Part shown: positions 49,497 through 60,560 of the stretch, in pieces
How the letters are laid out: each line of letters starts with the position of its first letter
Position numbering within the stretch: the first letter of the stretch is position 1
Assembly (NCBI GenBank): GCA_027886175.1
Contig: JAJNNQ010000142.1
Coordinates: 2,486,501 to 2,550,500 of the forward strand
Source of the DNA: Phylloscopus collybita
Lineage: Eukaryota; Chordata; Aves; Passeriformes; Phylloscopidae
Length of the DNA: 64,000 bases
Direction: 5' to 3'
Notes under the pieces: generated by a model
Databases searched by the model: none
Seen by the model: the letters and a program-made list of their open reading frames with translations, nothing else
What the model was told of the DNA's origin: nothing
Program-made: the position numbers and the translations under genes

Positions 49497-49527
49497 CTGT
49501 GCTGGGAGAGTCCTCATTTGTATAGAA
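49497..49527 (-). other. Right 499-bp/satellite junction (mirror of left)
   Basis: Read on the minus strand this is the same join as at 22,346-22,355, including the three extra bases between 'atgagga' and TCCCAG. Paired positions sum to 71,857 (22,350 with 49,507; 22,355 with 49,502). Within the first 80 bases of flanking satellite I see one mismatch (gcgagacac against gccagacac). Confidence 0.92.
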
Positions 49528-52500
49528 TTTTAGTGGAATTTTAGTAGGCATAGGCCCAGTGTCTGGCAGACAGCATTAGGCACGAACGGTGGTCCATTTC
49601 CTTGGGAAACCAAAGTCTCCATCTTACGTGCCTGACGTCAGTTTGTAGGAGGCCTTTGGCACTACAAGGGCAGACAAACTTCCAACTGGTGGTAGATTCC
49701 GTGTGGGAGATATCCTCATTTGTGAGGAATTTCAGCAGGCATAACCCCAGTGGCAGGAAGACTGCATTAGACACAAACGGCGACCCTTTTCCATGGGAAA
49801 CCGAAGTCTCTACCCCACGTTCCTGATGTTAGTTTGTAAGAGGCGTTTGGAAGTACAAGGGCAGAAAAACTTCCATCTCGTGGTAGATTGCACCTGGGAG
49901 ATATCCTCATTTTTATGGAATTTTAGTGGTATTAAAGTAGGCAGAAATCCAGCGGCAGGCAGACTGATTTACACACGAACGCTGGCCCATATCCATGGGA
50001 AACCAAAGTCTCCACTCCTGGCTCCTCATGTCAGTTTATAGAAGGCCTTTGGAAATACAAGGGCAGAAAAACTTATATCTGACGATAGACTGCACCCGGG
50101 AGATGTCTTCATTTGTATGGAATTTCAGTGGAATTTTCGTAGGTAGAAGCCCAATGGCCGACAGACATTATTAGACATGAACGGTGGCCCATTTCCATGA
50201 GAAACCAAAGTCTCCACAACAGGTTCGTGATGTCAGTTTTTAGGAGGCCTTTGGCACTAGAAGGGTAAACAAATTTCGAACTGGTGGTGGATTCCATCTG
50301 GGAGATATCCTCATTTGTGAGGAATTTCAGCAGGCATAACCCCAGTGGCAGGCAGAGAGGATTAGACACGAACAGTGGCCCTTTTCCATGGGAAACCAAA
50401 ATCTCCACCCCACGTTGCTTCTGTCACTTTGTAGGAGGCGTTTTCCAATATAAGGGTAGAGAAACTTCCATCTGGTTGTAGATTGCACCTGGGAGATATC
50501 CTCATTTCTATGGAGTTTTAGTGGAATTTTAGTAGGAAGAAGCACAGTGGCAGGCAGACAGCATTAGACACGAACAATGGCCCATTTCTATAGGAAACCA
50601 AAGTCTCCACCCCACGTTCCGGATGTCCGTTTCTAGGAGGCTTTGACACTACAAAGGTAGACAAACTTCCGTCTGGTGGTTGATTGCATCGGGGAGATAT
50701 CCTCATTTGTATGGAATTTCAGCAGGTAAAAGCCCAGTGGCAGGCAGATAGCATTAGACACGAACGGTGGCCCTTTTCCATGGGAAAACAAAGTCTCCAA
50801 CCCAGGCTCCTGATGTCAGTTTGTAGGAGGCCTTTGGCATAAAAAGGGCAGACAAACTTCCATCTGGTGGGAAATTGCATTTGGGAGATATCCTCATTTG
50901 TAGGGAATTTTGGTAGGCTTCTGCCCACTGGCAGGCAGAAAGCATTAGACACGAACAGTGGCCCCTTTCCATGGAAAAACAAATTATCCATCCTATGTTC
51001 CTGATGTCAGTTTTTAGGAGGCTTTTGGCACTGCAAGGGCTGACAAACTTCCACCTGGTGGTAGATTGCACCTGGGAGATATCCTCATTTTTATGGAATT
51101 TTAGTGGTATTTTAGTACTCAGAAGCCCAATGGCAGACAGACAGCATTAAACATGAATGGTGGGCCTTTTCTATAGGAAACCAAAATCTCCAGGTGAGGT
51201 TCCGAATGTCAGTTTGAAGGAGGCCTTTGGCACTGCAAGAGCAGACAAATTTCCATCTGGTGGCATATTGCGTCTGGGAGATATCCTCATTTGTATGTAA
51301 TTTCAGTAGTCATAAGTCAGTGGCAAGGAGACAGCATTAAACACCAAGGGTGGCCCTTTTCCATGGGAAACCAAAGCGTCCTCTCCAGATTCCTGATGTC
51401 AGTTTGTAGGAGGCCGTTGCATTACAAGGGCAGACAAACTTTCAACTGGTGGTAGACTCCATCTGGGAGATATCCTCATTTTTATGGAATTTTACTAGGC
51501 ATAAGCCCAGTGGCAGGCACATAGCATTAGACAAAAAGGGTGGCCCATTTCCATGGGAAAACAAAGTCTCCACCGCACGTTCCTGATGTCAATTTTTAGG
51601 AGGCCTTTGGCACTTCAAGGGCAGACAAACTTCCACCTGGTGGTAGATTGCACCTGGGACTTATCAGCATTTGTATGGAACTGCAGCAGTCATAGCCACA
51701 GTGACAGGCAGACAGCATTAGACACGAACAGTGGTCCTTTTACATGGGAAACCAAAGTCTCCACCCTAGGTTCCTGATGGCAGTTTGTAGGAGGTCTTTG
51801 GCACTACAAGGGCAGAGAAACATCCATCTAGTTTAGATTACACCTGGGAGATATCCTCATTTGTATAGAATTTTAGTGGAATTTAACAGGCATAAGCCCA
51901 GTGGCTAGCAGACAGCATTAGACACAAACGGTGGCCCATTCCCTTGGGAAAGCAAAGTCTCCACCCCACGTTCCTGATGTCAGTTTTTAGGAGGCCTTTG
52001 GCACTACGAGGGCAGACAAACTTCCAACTGGTGGTAGATTCCATCTGGGAGATGTCCTCATTTGTGAGGAATTTAAGTAGGCATTACTCCAGTGGCAGGC
52101 AGACAGCATTAGACACGAAAGGTGGCCCATTTCCATGGGAAACCCAAATCTCCGCGCTCATTGCTGATGTCACTTTGTAGGAGGCCTTTTCCAACATACA
52201 GGCAGAAAAACTTCCATCTGGTGGTAGATTGCACCTGGGAGTTATCCTCATTTCTATGGAATTTTATTGGAATTTTATTACGAAGATCCCCAGTGGCAGG
52301 CAGACAGCATTAGACACGAACGGTGGCCCATTTTTATAGGTAAACCAAAGTCTCCACACCACGTTCCCGATGTCAGGTTTTAGTAGGCCATTGACAGTAC
52401 AAGGGCAGAAAAACTTCCGTCTGGTGGTTGATTGCATCGGGAAGATATCCTCATTTGTATGGAATTTCAGCAGATAGGAGCCCAGTGGCAGGCAGACAGC

Positions 52501-55500
52501 ATTAGACACGAACGGTGGCCCTTTTCCATGGGAAAACAAAGTCTCCAACCCAGGCTCCTGATGTCAGTTTGTAGGAGGCTTTTGGCACTACAAGGGCAGA
52601 CAAACTTCCATCTAGTGGTGGATCGCACCTCGTAGATGTCCTTATTTGTATGGAATTTTAGTGGTATTTTAGTACTCAGAAGCCCAGTTGCAGACAGAGA
52701 GAATTAAACACGAACGGTGGGCCTTTTCCATAGGAAACCAAAGTCTCCAGGCCAGGTTCCGAATGTCAGTATAAAGGAGGCCTTTGGCACTGCAAGAGCA
52801 GACAAACTAACATCTGGTGGTAGATTGCACCTGGGAGATATCCTCATTTGTATAGAATTTTAGTGGAATTATAGTACTCAGAATCCCAGTTGCAGACCGA
52901 CCGCATTAAAAATGAACGGTGGACCTTTTCCGTAGGAAACCAATGTCTCCAGGCCAGGTTCCGAATGTCAGTTTGAAGGAGGCCTTTGGCACTGCTAGAG
53001 CAGACAAACTTCCATCTGGTGGCATATTGCATCTGGGAGATATCCTCATTTGTATGGAACTACAGCAGTCATAACCACAGTGCCAGGCAGACAGCATTAG
53101 ACAGGAACGGTGGTCCTTTTCCATGGAAAGACAAATTATCCATCCTATGTTCCTGATGTCAGTTTGAAGGAGGTCTTTGGCAATACAAGGGCAGAGAAAC
53201 TTCCATCTGGTGTTTGATTGCACCTGGGAGATATTCGCATTTGCATGGAATTTTAGTGGAATTTTAGTAGGCAGAATCCCAGCGGCAGGCAGAAAAAATT
53301 AGACATGAATAGTGGCCCATTTCCATGGGAAACCAAAGTCTCCACCCCAGGTTCCTGATGTCATTTTCTAGGAGGCCTCTGGCATTACAAGACAAGACAA
53401 ACTTCCAACTGGTGGCATATTGCATCTGGGAGATATCCTCATTTGTATGTAATTTTAGTAGGCATAAGCCCAGTGGCAGGCAGACAGCATTAGACAGGAA
53501 CCGTGGCCCTTTGCCATGGGAAACCAAAGTCTCTGCCCCAGCTTCTTGATGTCATTTTGTAGGAAGCCTTTTGCTCTACAGGGGCAGAAAAACTTCCATT
53601 TGGTGTTAGATTGCACGTGAGAGACATCTTCAATGGTATGGAATTTTATTGTAATTTTAATAGGCAGAATCCTAGTGGCAGGCAAACATCATTAGACACG
53701 AACGCTGTCCCATTTCCATGGGAAACCAAAGTCTCCACTCCAGGTTCCTGATGTCAGTATGTAGGAGGCCTTTGGCACTACAAGGGCAGACAAAGTTCCG
53801 TCTGGTGGCATATTGCATCTGGGAGATATCCTCATTTGTATGGAACTTCAGCAGTCATAACCCCAGTGCCAGGCAGACAGCATTAGACACGAATGGTGGC
53901 TTTTTCATGGGAAACCAAAGTCTCCACCCCACATTCCTGATGATAATTTATACGAGGCTTTTGGCACTATAAGGGTAGACAAACTTCCAACTGGTGGTAG
54001 ATTGCACGTGATAGATATCCTCATTTGCATGGAATTTTAGTGGAATTTTAGTAGGCAGAATCCAAATGATCGGCAGAGAGCATAAAACACAAACGGTGCC
54101 TCTTTTTCATGGGACACGAAGGTCTCTACCCCAGTCTTCTGATGTCAGTTGGTAGGAGGCCTTTGGCACTACAAGGTTAGAAAAACTTCCAACTGGTGGT
54201 AGATTGCACCTGGGAGATATCCTCATTTGTATGCAATTTTTGCAGCCATAAGCCATGTGACAGGCAGACAGCATTAGACAGGAACGGTGGACCTTTTCCT
54301 TGGAAAACCAAAGTCTCCACCCCACGTTCCTGATGTCAGTTTGCAGGAGGCCTTTGGACTACAAGGTCTACAAAATTCCATCTCGTTGTATATTCCATCA
54401 TGGAGATATCCTTATTTCTATGGAATTTTATTAGAATTTTAGTATGCAGAAGCCGAGTGGCCAGCAGACAGCATCAGAGAAGAACGGTGGCCCTTTTCCA
54501 TGGAAACCAAAGTTTCCACTCCAGGTTCCTGGTGTCAGTTTGTAGGAGGCCTTTGGCACTACAAGGGCCGACAAAGTTCCGTCTGGTGGTTGATTGCATC
54601 GAGGAGATATCCTCATTTGTATGGAATTTCAGCAGGCAGGAACCCATTGGCAGGCAGACAGCATTAGACACGAACAATGGACCTTTTCCATGGGAAACCA
54701 AAGTCTCCATCTCACGTTCCTGATGTCAGTTTGTAGGAGGCCTTAGGACCTACAAGGGCAGACAAACTTCCATCTGGTGGTAGATTGCACCTGGGAGATA
54801 TCCTCATTTCTATGGAATTTTAGTGGAATTTTAGTAGGCATAACCCCAGTGGCAGGCAGACAGCATTAGACAGGAACGGTGGTCCATTTCCATGGGAAAA
54901 CAATGTCTCCACCCCTTGTTCCTGATGTCAGTTTTTAGGAGTCCTTTGGCACTACAAGGGCAGACAAACTTCCAACTGGTGGTAGATTCCGTGTGGGAGA
55001 TATCCTCATTTGTGAGGAACTTCAGCAGTCATAACTACAGTGCCAGGCAGACAGCATTAGACAGGAACGGTGGCCCTTTTCCATGGAAAAACAAATTATC
55101 CATACTATGTTCCTGATATCAGTTTGAAGGAGGCTTTTGGCACTACAAGGGCAGACACACTTCCATCTGGTGGTAGATTGCACCGGGGAGATATCCTCAT
55201 TTGTGAGGAATTTCAACAGGCATAACCCCAGTGACAGGTAGACAGCATTAGACACAGAGAGTGGCCCTTTTCCATGGGAAACCAAAATCTCCACCCCATG
55301 TTGCAAATGTCACTTTGTAGGAGGCGTTTTCCAATATAAGGGCAGAGAAACTTCCATCTGGTTGTAGATTGCACCTGGGAGATATCCTCATTTCTATGGA
55401 ATTTTAGTGGAATGGTAGTAGGCAGAATCCCAGCGGAAGGCAGAGAGAATTAGACAGGAACATTGGCCCGTTTCCTAGGGAAACCAAAGTCTCCATCCCA

Positions 55501-58039
55501 CATTCCTGATGTCAGGTTGTCGGAGGACTTTGGCATTAAACGGGCAGACAAACTTCCATCTGGTGGGAAATTGCATTTGGGAGATATCCTCATTTGTAGG
55601 GAATTTTAGTAGGCATATGCCCACTGGCAGGCAGACAGCATTAAACACCAAGGGTGGCCCTTTTCCATGGGAAACCAAAGCGTCCTTTCCAGATTCCTGA
55701 TGTCAATTTGTAGGAGGCCGTTGGCATTATAAGGGCAGACAAACTTTCAACTGGTGGTAGACTCCATCTGGGAGATATCCTCATTTGTATGGGATTTTAC
55801 TAGGCATAAGCCCAGTGGCAGGCACATAGCATTATACACAAACGGTGGCCCATTTCCATGGGAAACCAAAGTCTCCACCGCACGTTCCTGATGTCAGTTT
55901 GTAAGAAGCCTTTGGCTCTAAATGGGCACACAAACTTCCATCTGGTGGTAGATTGCACCTGGGAGACATCCTCATTTGTATGGAATTTTAGTGGAATTTT
56001 AATAGGCAGAACCCTAGTGGCAGGCACACATCATTAGACACGAACGCTGGCCCATTTCCATGGGAAAACAAAGTCTCCAACCCACGTTCCTGATGTCTGT
56101 TTTTAGGAGGCCTCTGGCACTACAAGTGGAGACAAACTTCCAACTGCTGGCATATTGCATCTGGGAGATATCTTCATTTGTGAGGAATTTCAGCAGGCAT
56201 AACCCCAGTGACAGGCAGACAGCATTAGACACGAACAATGGACCTTTTCCATGGGAAACCAAAACCTCCACCCCACGTTGCTGATGTCACTTTGTAGGAG
56301 GCGTTTTCTAATATAAGGGCAGAGAAACTTCCATCTGGTGGTAGATTGCACCTGGGAGATATCCTCATTTCTATGGAATTTTAGTGGAATTTTAGTAGGA
56401 AGACGCCCAGTGGCAGGCACATAGCATTAGACACAAACGGTGGCCCATTTCCATGGGAGAAGAAAGTCTCCAACCCACGTTCCTGATTTCAGTTTTTAGG
56501 AGGCGTTTGGAACTACAAGGGCAGACAAACTTCCATCTGGTTATAGATTGCACCTGGGAGATATCCTCATTTGTGTAGAATTTTAGTGGAATTTTAGTAG
56601 GCATAAGCCCAGTGGCTGGCAGGCAGCATTAGCCGCAAACGGTGGCCCATTACCTTGGGAAACCAAAGTCTCCACCCCACGTTCCTGATGTCAGTTTTTA
56701 CGAGGCCTTTGGCACAAGGAGGGCAAACAAACGTCCACCTGGTGGTAGATTGCACCTGGGAGATATCCTCATTTGTATTGAACTTCAGCAGTCATAACCA
56801 CAGTGCCAGGCAGACAGCATTAGACAGGAACGGTGGTCCTTTTCAATGGGAAACCAAAGTCTCCGCCACAGGTTCCTGATGTCAATTTGTAGGAAGCCTT
56901 TGGCTCTACAGGGGCAGACAAACTTCCATCTGGTGGTAGATTGCACATGGGAGACATCCTCATTTGTATGGAATTTTAGTGGAATTTTAATAGGCAGAAG
57001 CCTCGTGGCAGGCACACATCATTAGACACGAACGCTGGCCCATTTCCATGGGAAACCAAAGTTTCCAATCCAGGATCCTGATGTCAGTTTGAAGGAGGCG
57101 TTTGGCACTAGAAGGGCAGACAAAGTTCCGTCTGGTGGTTGATTGCATCGAGGAGATATCCTCATTTGTATGGAATTTCAGCAGGCAGAAGCCCAGTGGC
57201 ACGCAGACAGCATTAGACATGAACAATGGACCTTTTCCATGGGAAACCAAAGTCTCCACCTCACGTTCATGATGTCAGTTTGTAGGAGGCCTTTGGAACT
57301 ACAAGGGCAGACAAACTTCCATCTGGTGGTAGATTGCACCTGGGAGATATCCTCATTTGTATAGAATTTTAGTGGAATTTTAGTAGGCAGAAGTCCAGCG
57401 GCAGGCAGACAGCATTACACACGAACGCTGGCCAATATCCATGGGAAACCAAAGTCTCCAACCAAGGCTCCTCATGTCAGTTTATAGAAGGCCTTTGGAA
57501 ATACAAGGGCAGAAAAACTTATATCTGGCGGTAGACTGCACCCGGGAGATGTCTTCATTTGTATGGAATTTCCGTGGAATTTTCGTAGGTAGAAGCCCAA
57601 TGGCCGACAGACATTATTAGACACGAACGATGGCCCATTTCCATGAGAAACCAAAGTCTCCACCCCAGGTTCCTGATGTCAGTTTTTAGGAGGCCTTTGG
57701 CACTAGAAGGGCAAACTGACTTCCAACTGGTGGGAGATTCCATCTGGGAAATATCCTCATTTGTGAGGAATTTCAGTAGGCATAAGTCCAGTGGCAGGCA
57801 GACAGCATTAGACACGAACAGTGGCCCTTTTCCATGGGAAACCAAAATCTCCACCCCATGTTGCTGATGTCACTTTGTAGGAGGCGTTTTCCAATATAAG
57901 GGCAGAGAAACTTCCATCTGGTTGTAGATTGCACCTGGGAGATATCCTCATTTCTATGGAGTTTTATTGGAATTTTAGTAGGAAGAAGCACAGTGGCAGG
58001 CAGACAGCATTAGACACGAACAATGGCCCATTTTTATGG

Positions 58040-60560
58040 GAAACCAAAGTCTCCACCCCACGTTCCGGATGTCCGTTACTAGGAGGCCTTCGGCAGTACA
58101 AGGGTAGACAAACTTCCACCTGGTGGTAGATTGCTCCTGGGAGATATCCTCATTTGTATGGAACTTCAGCAGGTAGAAGCCCAGTGGCAGGCAGACAGCA
58201 TTAGACATGAACGGTGGCCCTTTTCCCATGGGCAGCCAAAGTCTCCAAGCCACGTTCCTGATGTCAGGTTTTAGGAGGCCTTTGGCAGTACAAGGGCAAA
58301 CAAACTTCCGTCTGGTGGCTGATTGCATCGGGGAGATATCCTCATTTGTATGGAATTTCAGCAGGTAAAAGCCCAGTGGCAGGCAGACAGCATTAGACAC
58401 GAACGGTGGCCCTTTTCCATGGGAAAACAAAGTCTCCAACCCAGGCTCCTGATGTCAGTTTGTAGGAGGCCTTTGGCATAAAAAGGGCAGACAAACTTCC
58501 ATCTGGTGGGAAATTGCATTTGGGAGATATCCTCATTTGTAGGGAATTTTGGTAGGCTTCTGCCCACTGGCAGGCAGACAGCATTAGACACGAACAGTGG
58601 CCCCTTTCCATGGAAAAACAAATTATCCATCCTATGTTCCTGATGTCAGTTTTTAGGAGGCTTTTGGCACTGCAAGGGCTGACAAACTTCCACCTGGTGG
58701 TAGATTGCACCTGGGAGATATCCTCATTTTTATGGAATTTTAGTGGTATTTTAGTACTCAGAAGCCCAATGGCAGACGGACAGCATTAAACATGAATGGT
58801 GGGCCTTTTCTATAGGAAACCAAAGTCTCCAGGTGAGGTTCCGAATGTCAGTTTGAAGGAGGCCTTTGGCACTGCAAGAGCAGACAAATTTCCATCTGGT
58901 GGCATATTGCGTCTGGGAGATATCCTCATTTGTATGTAATTTCAGTAGTCATAAGTCAGTGGCAAGGAGACAGCATTAAACACCAAAGGTGGCCCTATTC
59001 CATGGGAAACCAAAGCGTCCTCTCCAGGTTCCTGATGTCAGTTTGTAGGAGGCCGTTGCATTACAAGGGCAGACAAACTTTCAACTGGTGGTAGACTCCA
59101 TCTGGGAGATATCCTCATTTTTATGGAATTTTACTAGGCATACGCCCAGTGGCAGGCACATAGCATTAGACAAAAAGGGTGGCCCATTTCCATGGGAAAA
59201 CAAAGTCTCCACCGCACGTTCCTGATGTCAATTTTTAGGAGGCCTTTGGCACTTCAAGGGCAGACAAACTTCCACCTGGTGGTAGATTGCACCTGGGACT
59301 TATCAGCATTTGTATGGAACTTCAGCAGTCATAACCACAGTGCCAGGCAGACAGCATTAGACACGAACGGTGGCCTTTTTCCATGGGAAACCAAAGTCTA
59401 CGCCCCAGGTTCCTGATGTTAATTTGTAGGAAGCCTTTAACACTACAAGGGCAGACAAACTTCCATCTGGTGGTAGATTGCACCTGGGAGGTATCCTCAT
59501 TTGTATGGAATTTTAGTGGAATTTTAGTAGGCATAAGCCCAGTATCTGGCAGACAGCATTACACACGAACAGTGGCCCTTTTCCATGGGAAACCAAAATC
59601 TCCACCCCATGTTGCTGATGTCACTTTGTAGGAGACGTTTTCCAATATAAGGGCAGAGAAACTTCCATCTGGTTGTAGATTGCACCTGGGAGATATCCTC
59701 ATTTTTATGGAGTTTTAGTGGAATTTTAGTAGGAAGAAACCCCGTGGCAGGCAGACAGCATTAGACAAGAAAAATGGCCCATTTGATGGAAAACCAAAGT
59801 CTCCACCCCTCGTTCCTGATGTCCGTTTCTAGGAGGCCTTTGGCACTACAAGGGCAGACAAACTTCCGTCTGGTGGTTGATTGCATCGTTGAGATATCCT
59901 CATTTGTATGGAATTTCATCAGGTAGAAGCCCAGTGGCAGGCAGACAGCATTAGAGAAAAACGGTGGCCCTTTTCCATGGGAAAACAAAGTCTCCAACCA
60001 GGCTCCTGATGTCAGTTTTTAGTAGGCCTTTGGCATTAAACGGGCAGACAAACTTCCATCTGGTGGGAAATTTTGTTTAGGGAGATATCCTCATTTGTAT
60101 GTAATTTCAGTAGTCATAAGCCCAGTGGCAAGGAGACAGCATTAAACAACAAGGGTGCCCCTTTTCCATGGGAAAGCCTCCTTTCCAGAATCCTGATGTC
60201 AGTTTGTAGGAGGCCTTTGGCATTACAAGGGCAGACAAACTTTCATCTGGTGGTAGACTCTATCTGGGAGATATCCTCATTTGTACGGGATTTTACTAGG
60301 CATAATCCCAGTGGCAGTCACATAGCATTAGACACAAACGGTGGCCCATTTCCATGGGAAAACAAAGTCTCCACCCCACGTTCCTGATGTCAATTTATAG
60401 AAGGCGTTTGGAACTACAAGGGCAGAAAAACTTCCATCTGGTGGTAGATTGCACCTGGGAGATATCCTCATTTCTCTGGAATTTTATTGGAATTTTATTA
60501 CGAAGATCCCCAGTGGCAGGCAGACAGCTTTAGACACGAACGGTGGCCCATTTTTATGGG
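58040..60560 (-). repeat. 2.52-kb higher-order repeat, copy 1
   Basis: About 13 monomers repeated at +2,520 bp (for example 58,358 and 60,878; 59,192 and 61,712; 59,383 and 61,903; 59,761 and 62,281). A 6-bp deletion at about 60,173 (gggaaagcctcc in place of gggaaaccaaagcctcc) raises the shift to 2,526 beyond it. The 2.1 kb from 58,200 to 60,170 shows almost no substitutions against copy 2, so this is among the most recent duplications in the satellite. Confidence 0.85.

Larger units (their letters stand above)
25895..49507 (-). repeat. 499-bp tandem repeat, inverted arm (about 47 units)
   Basis: There are about 47.3 units opposite in orientation to the left arm. The equivalent position at 26,046 recurs until 49,000, a distance of exactly 46 x 499 bp, so no net indel has accumulated in 23 kb. 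Variation is confined to recurring alternative bases at fixed phases: tggacc, tgtacc or aggacc; gcttcc, gctttc, gatttc or gctgcc; cttctc, cttttc or cttctcgg; gagactg or gagacgg; ctagccac or ctagctac; agtacagc or agtatagc; ctcggc or cttggc. These variants occur in many combinations, the mark of repeated exchange between units. No inserted element or gene interrupts the array. Confidence 0.97.

Noticed and set aside
22350..49507. CRISPR-like regular repetition
   Set aside because: Units are contiguous with no unique spacers, are 499 bp long and have no cas genes. This is a eukaryotic-style tandem satellite.
22350..49507. Ribosomal DNA spacer or 5S repeat
   Set aside because: I saw no rRNA core sequence, no box A/B/C, and no terminator T-run at a fixed place in the unit.
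22333..49527. The 499-bp block as an inserted mobile element with terminal inverted repeats
   Set aside because: The inverted ends are simply the two arms of the mirror. There is no target-site duplication logic, no transposase, and the flanking satellite itself is also inverted across the block, which insertion would not do.
25891..49544. A repeated 163-codon frame in every 499-bp unit, which could look like a tandem gene family
   Set aside because: There are equally long frames on the opposite strand, no recognisable domain, and no start context, intron or polyadenylation signal tied to the frame. Uniformity is explained by array homogenisation.
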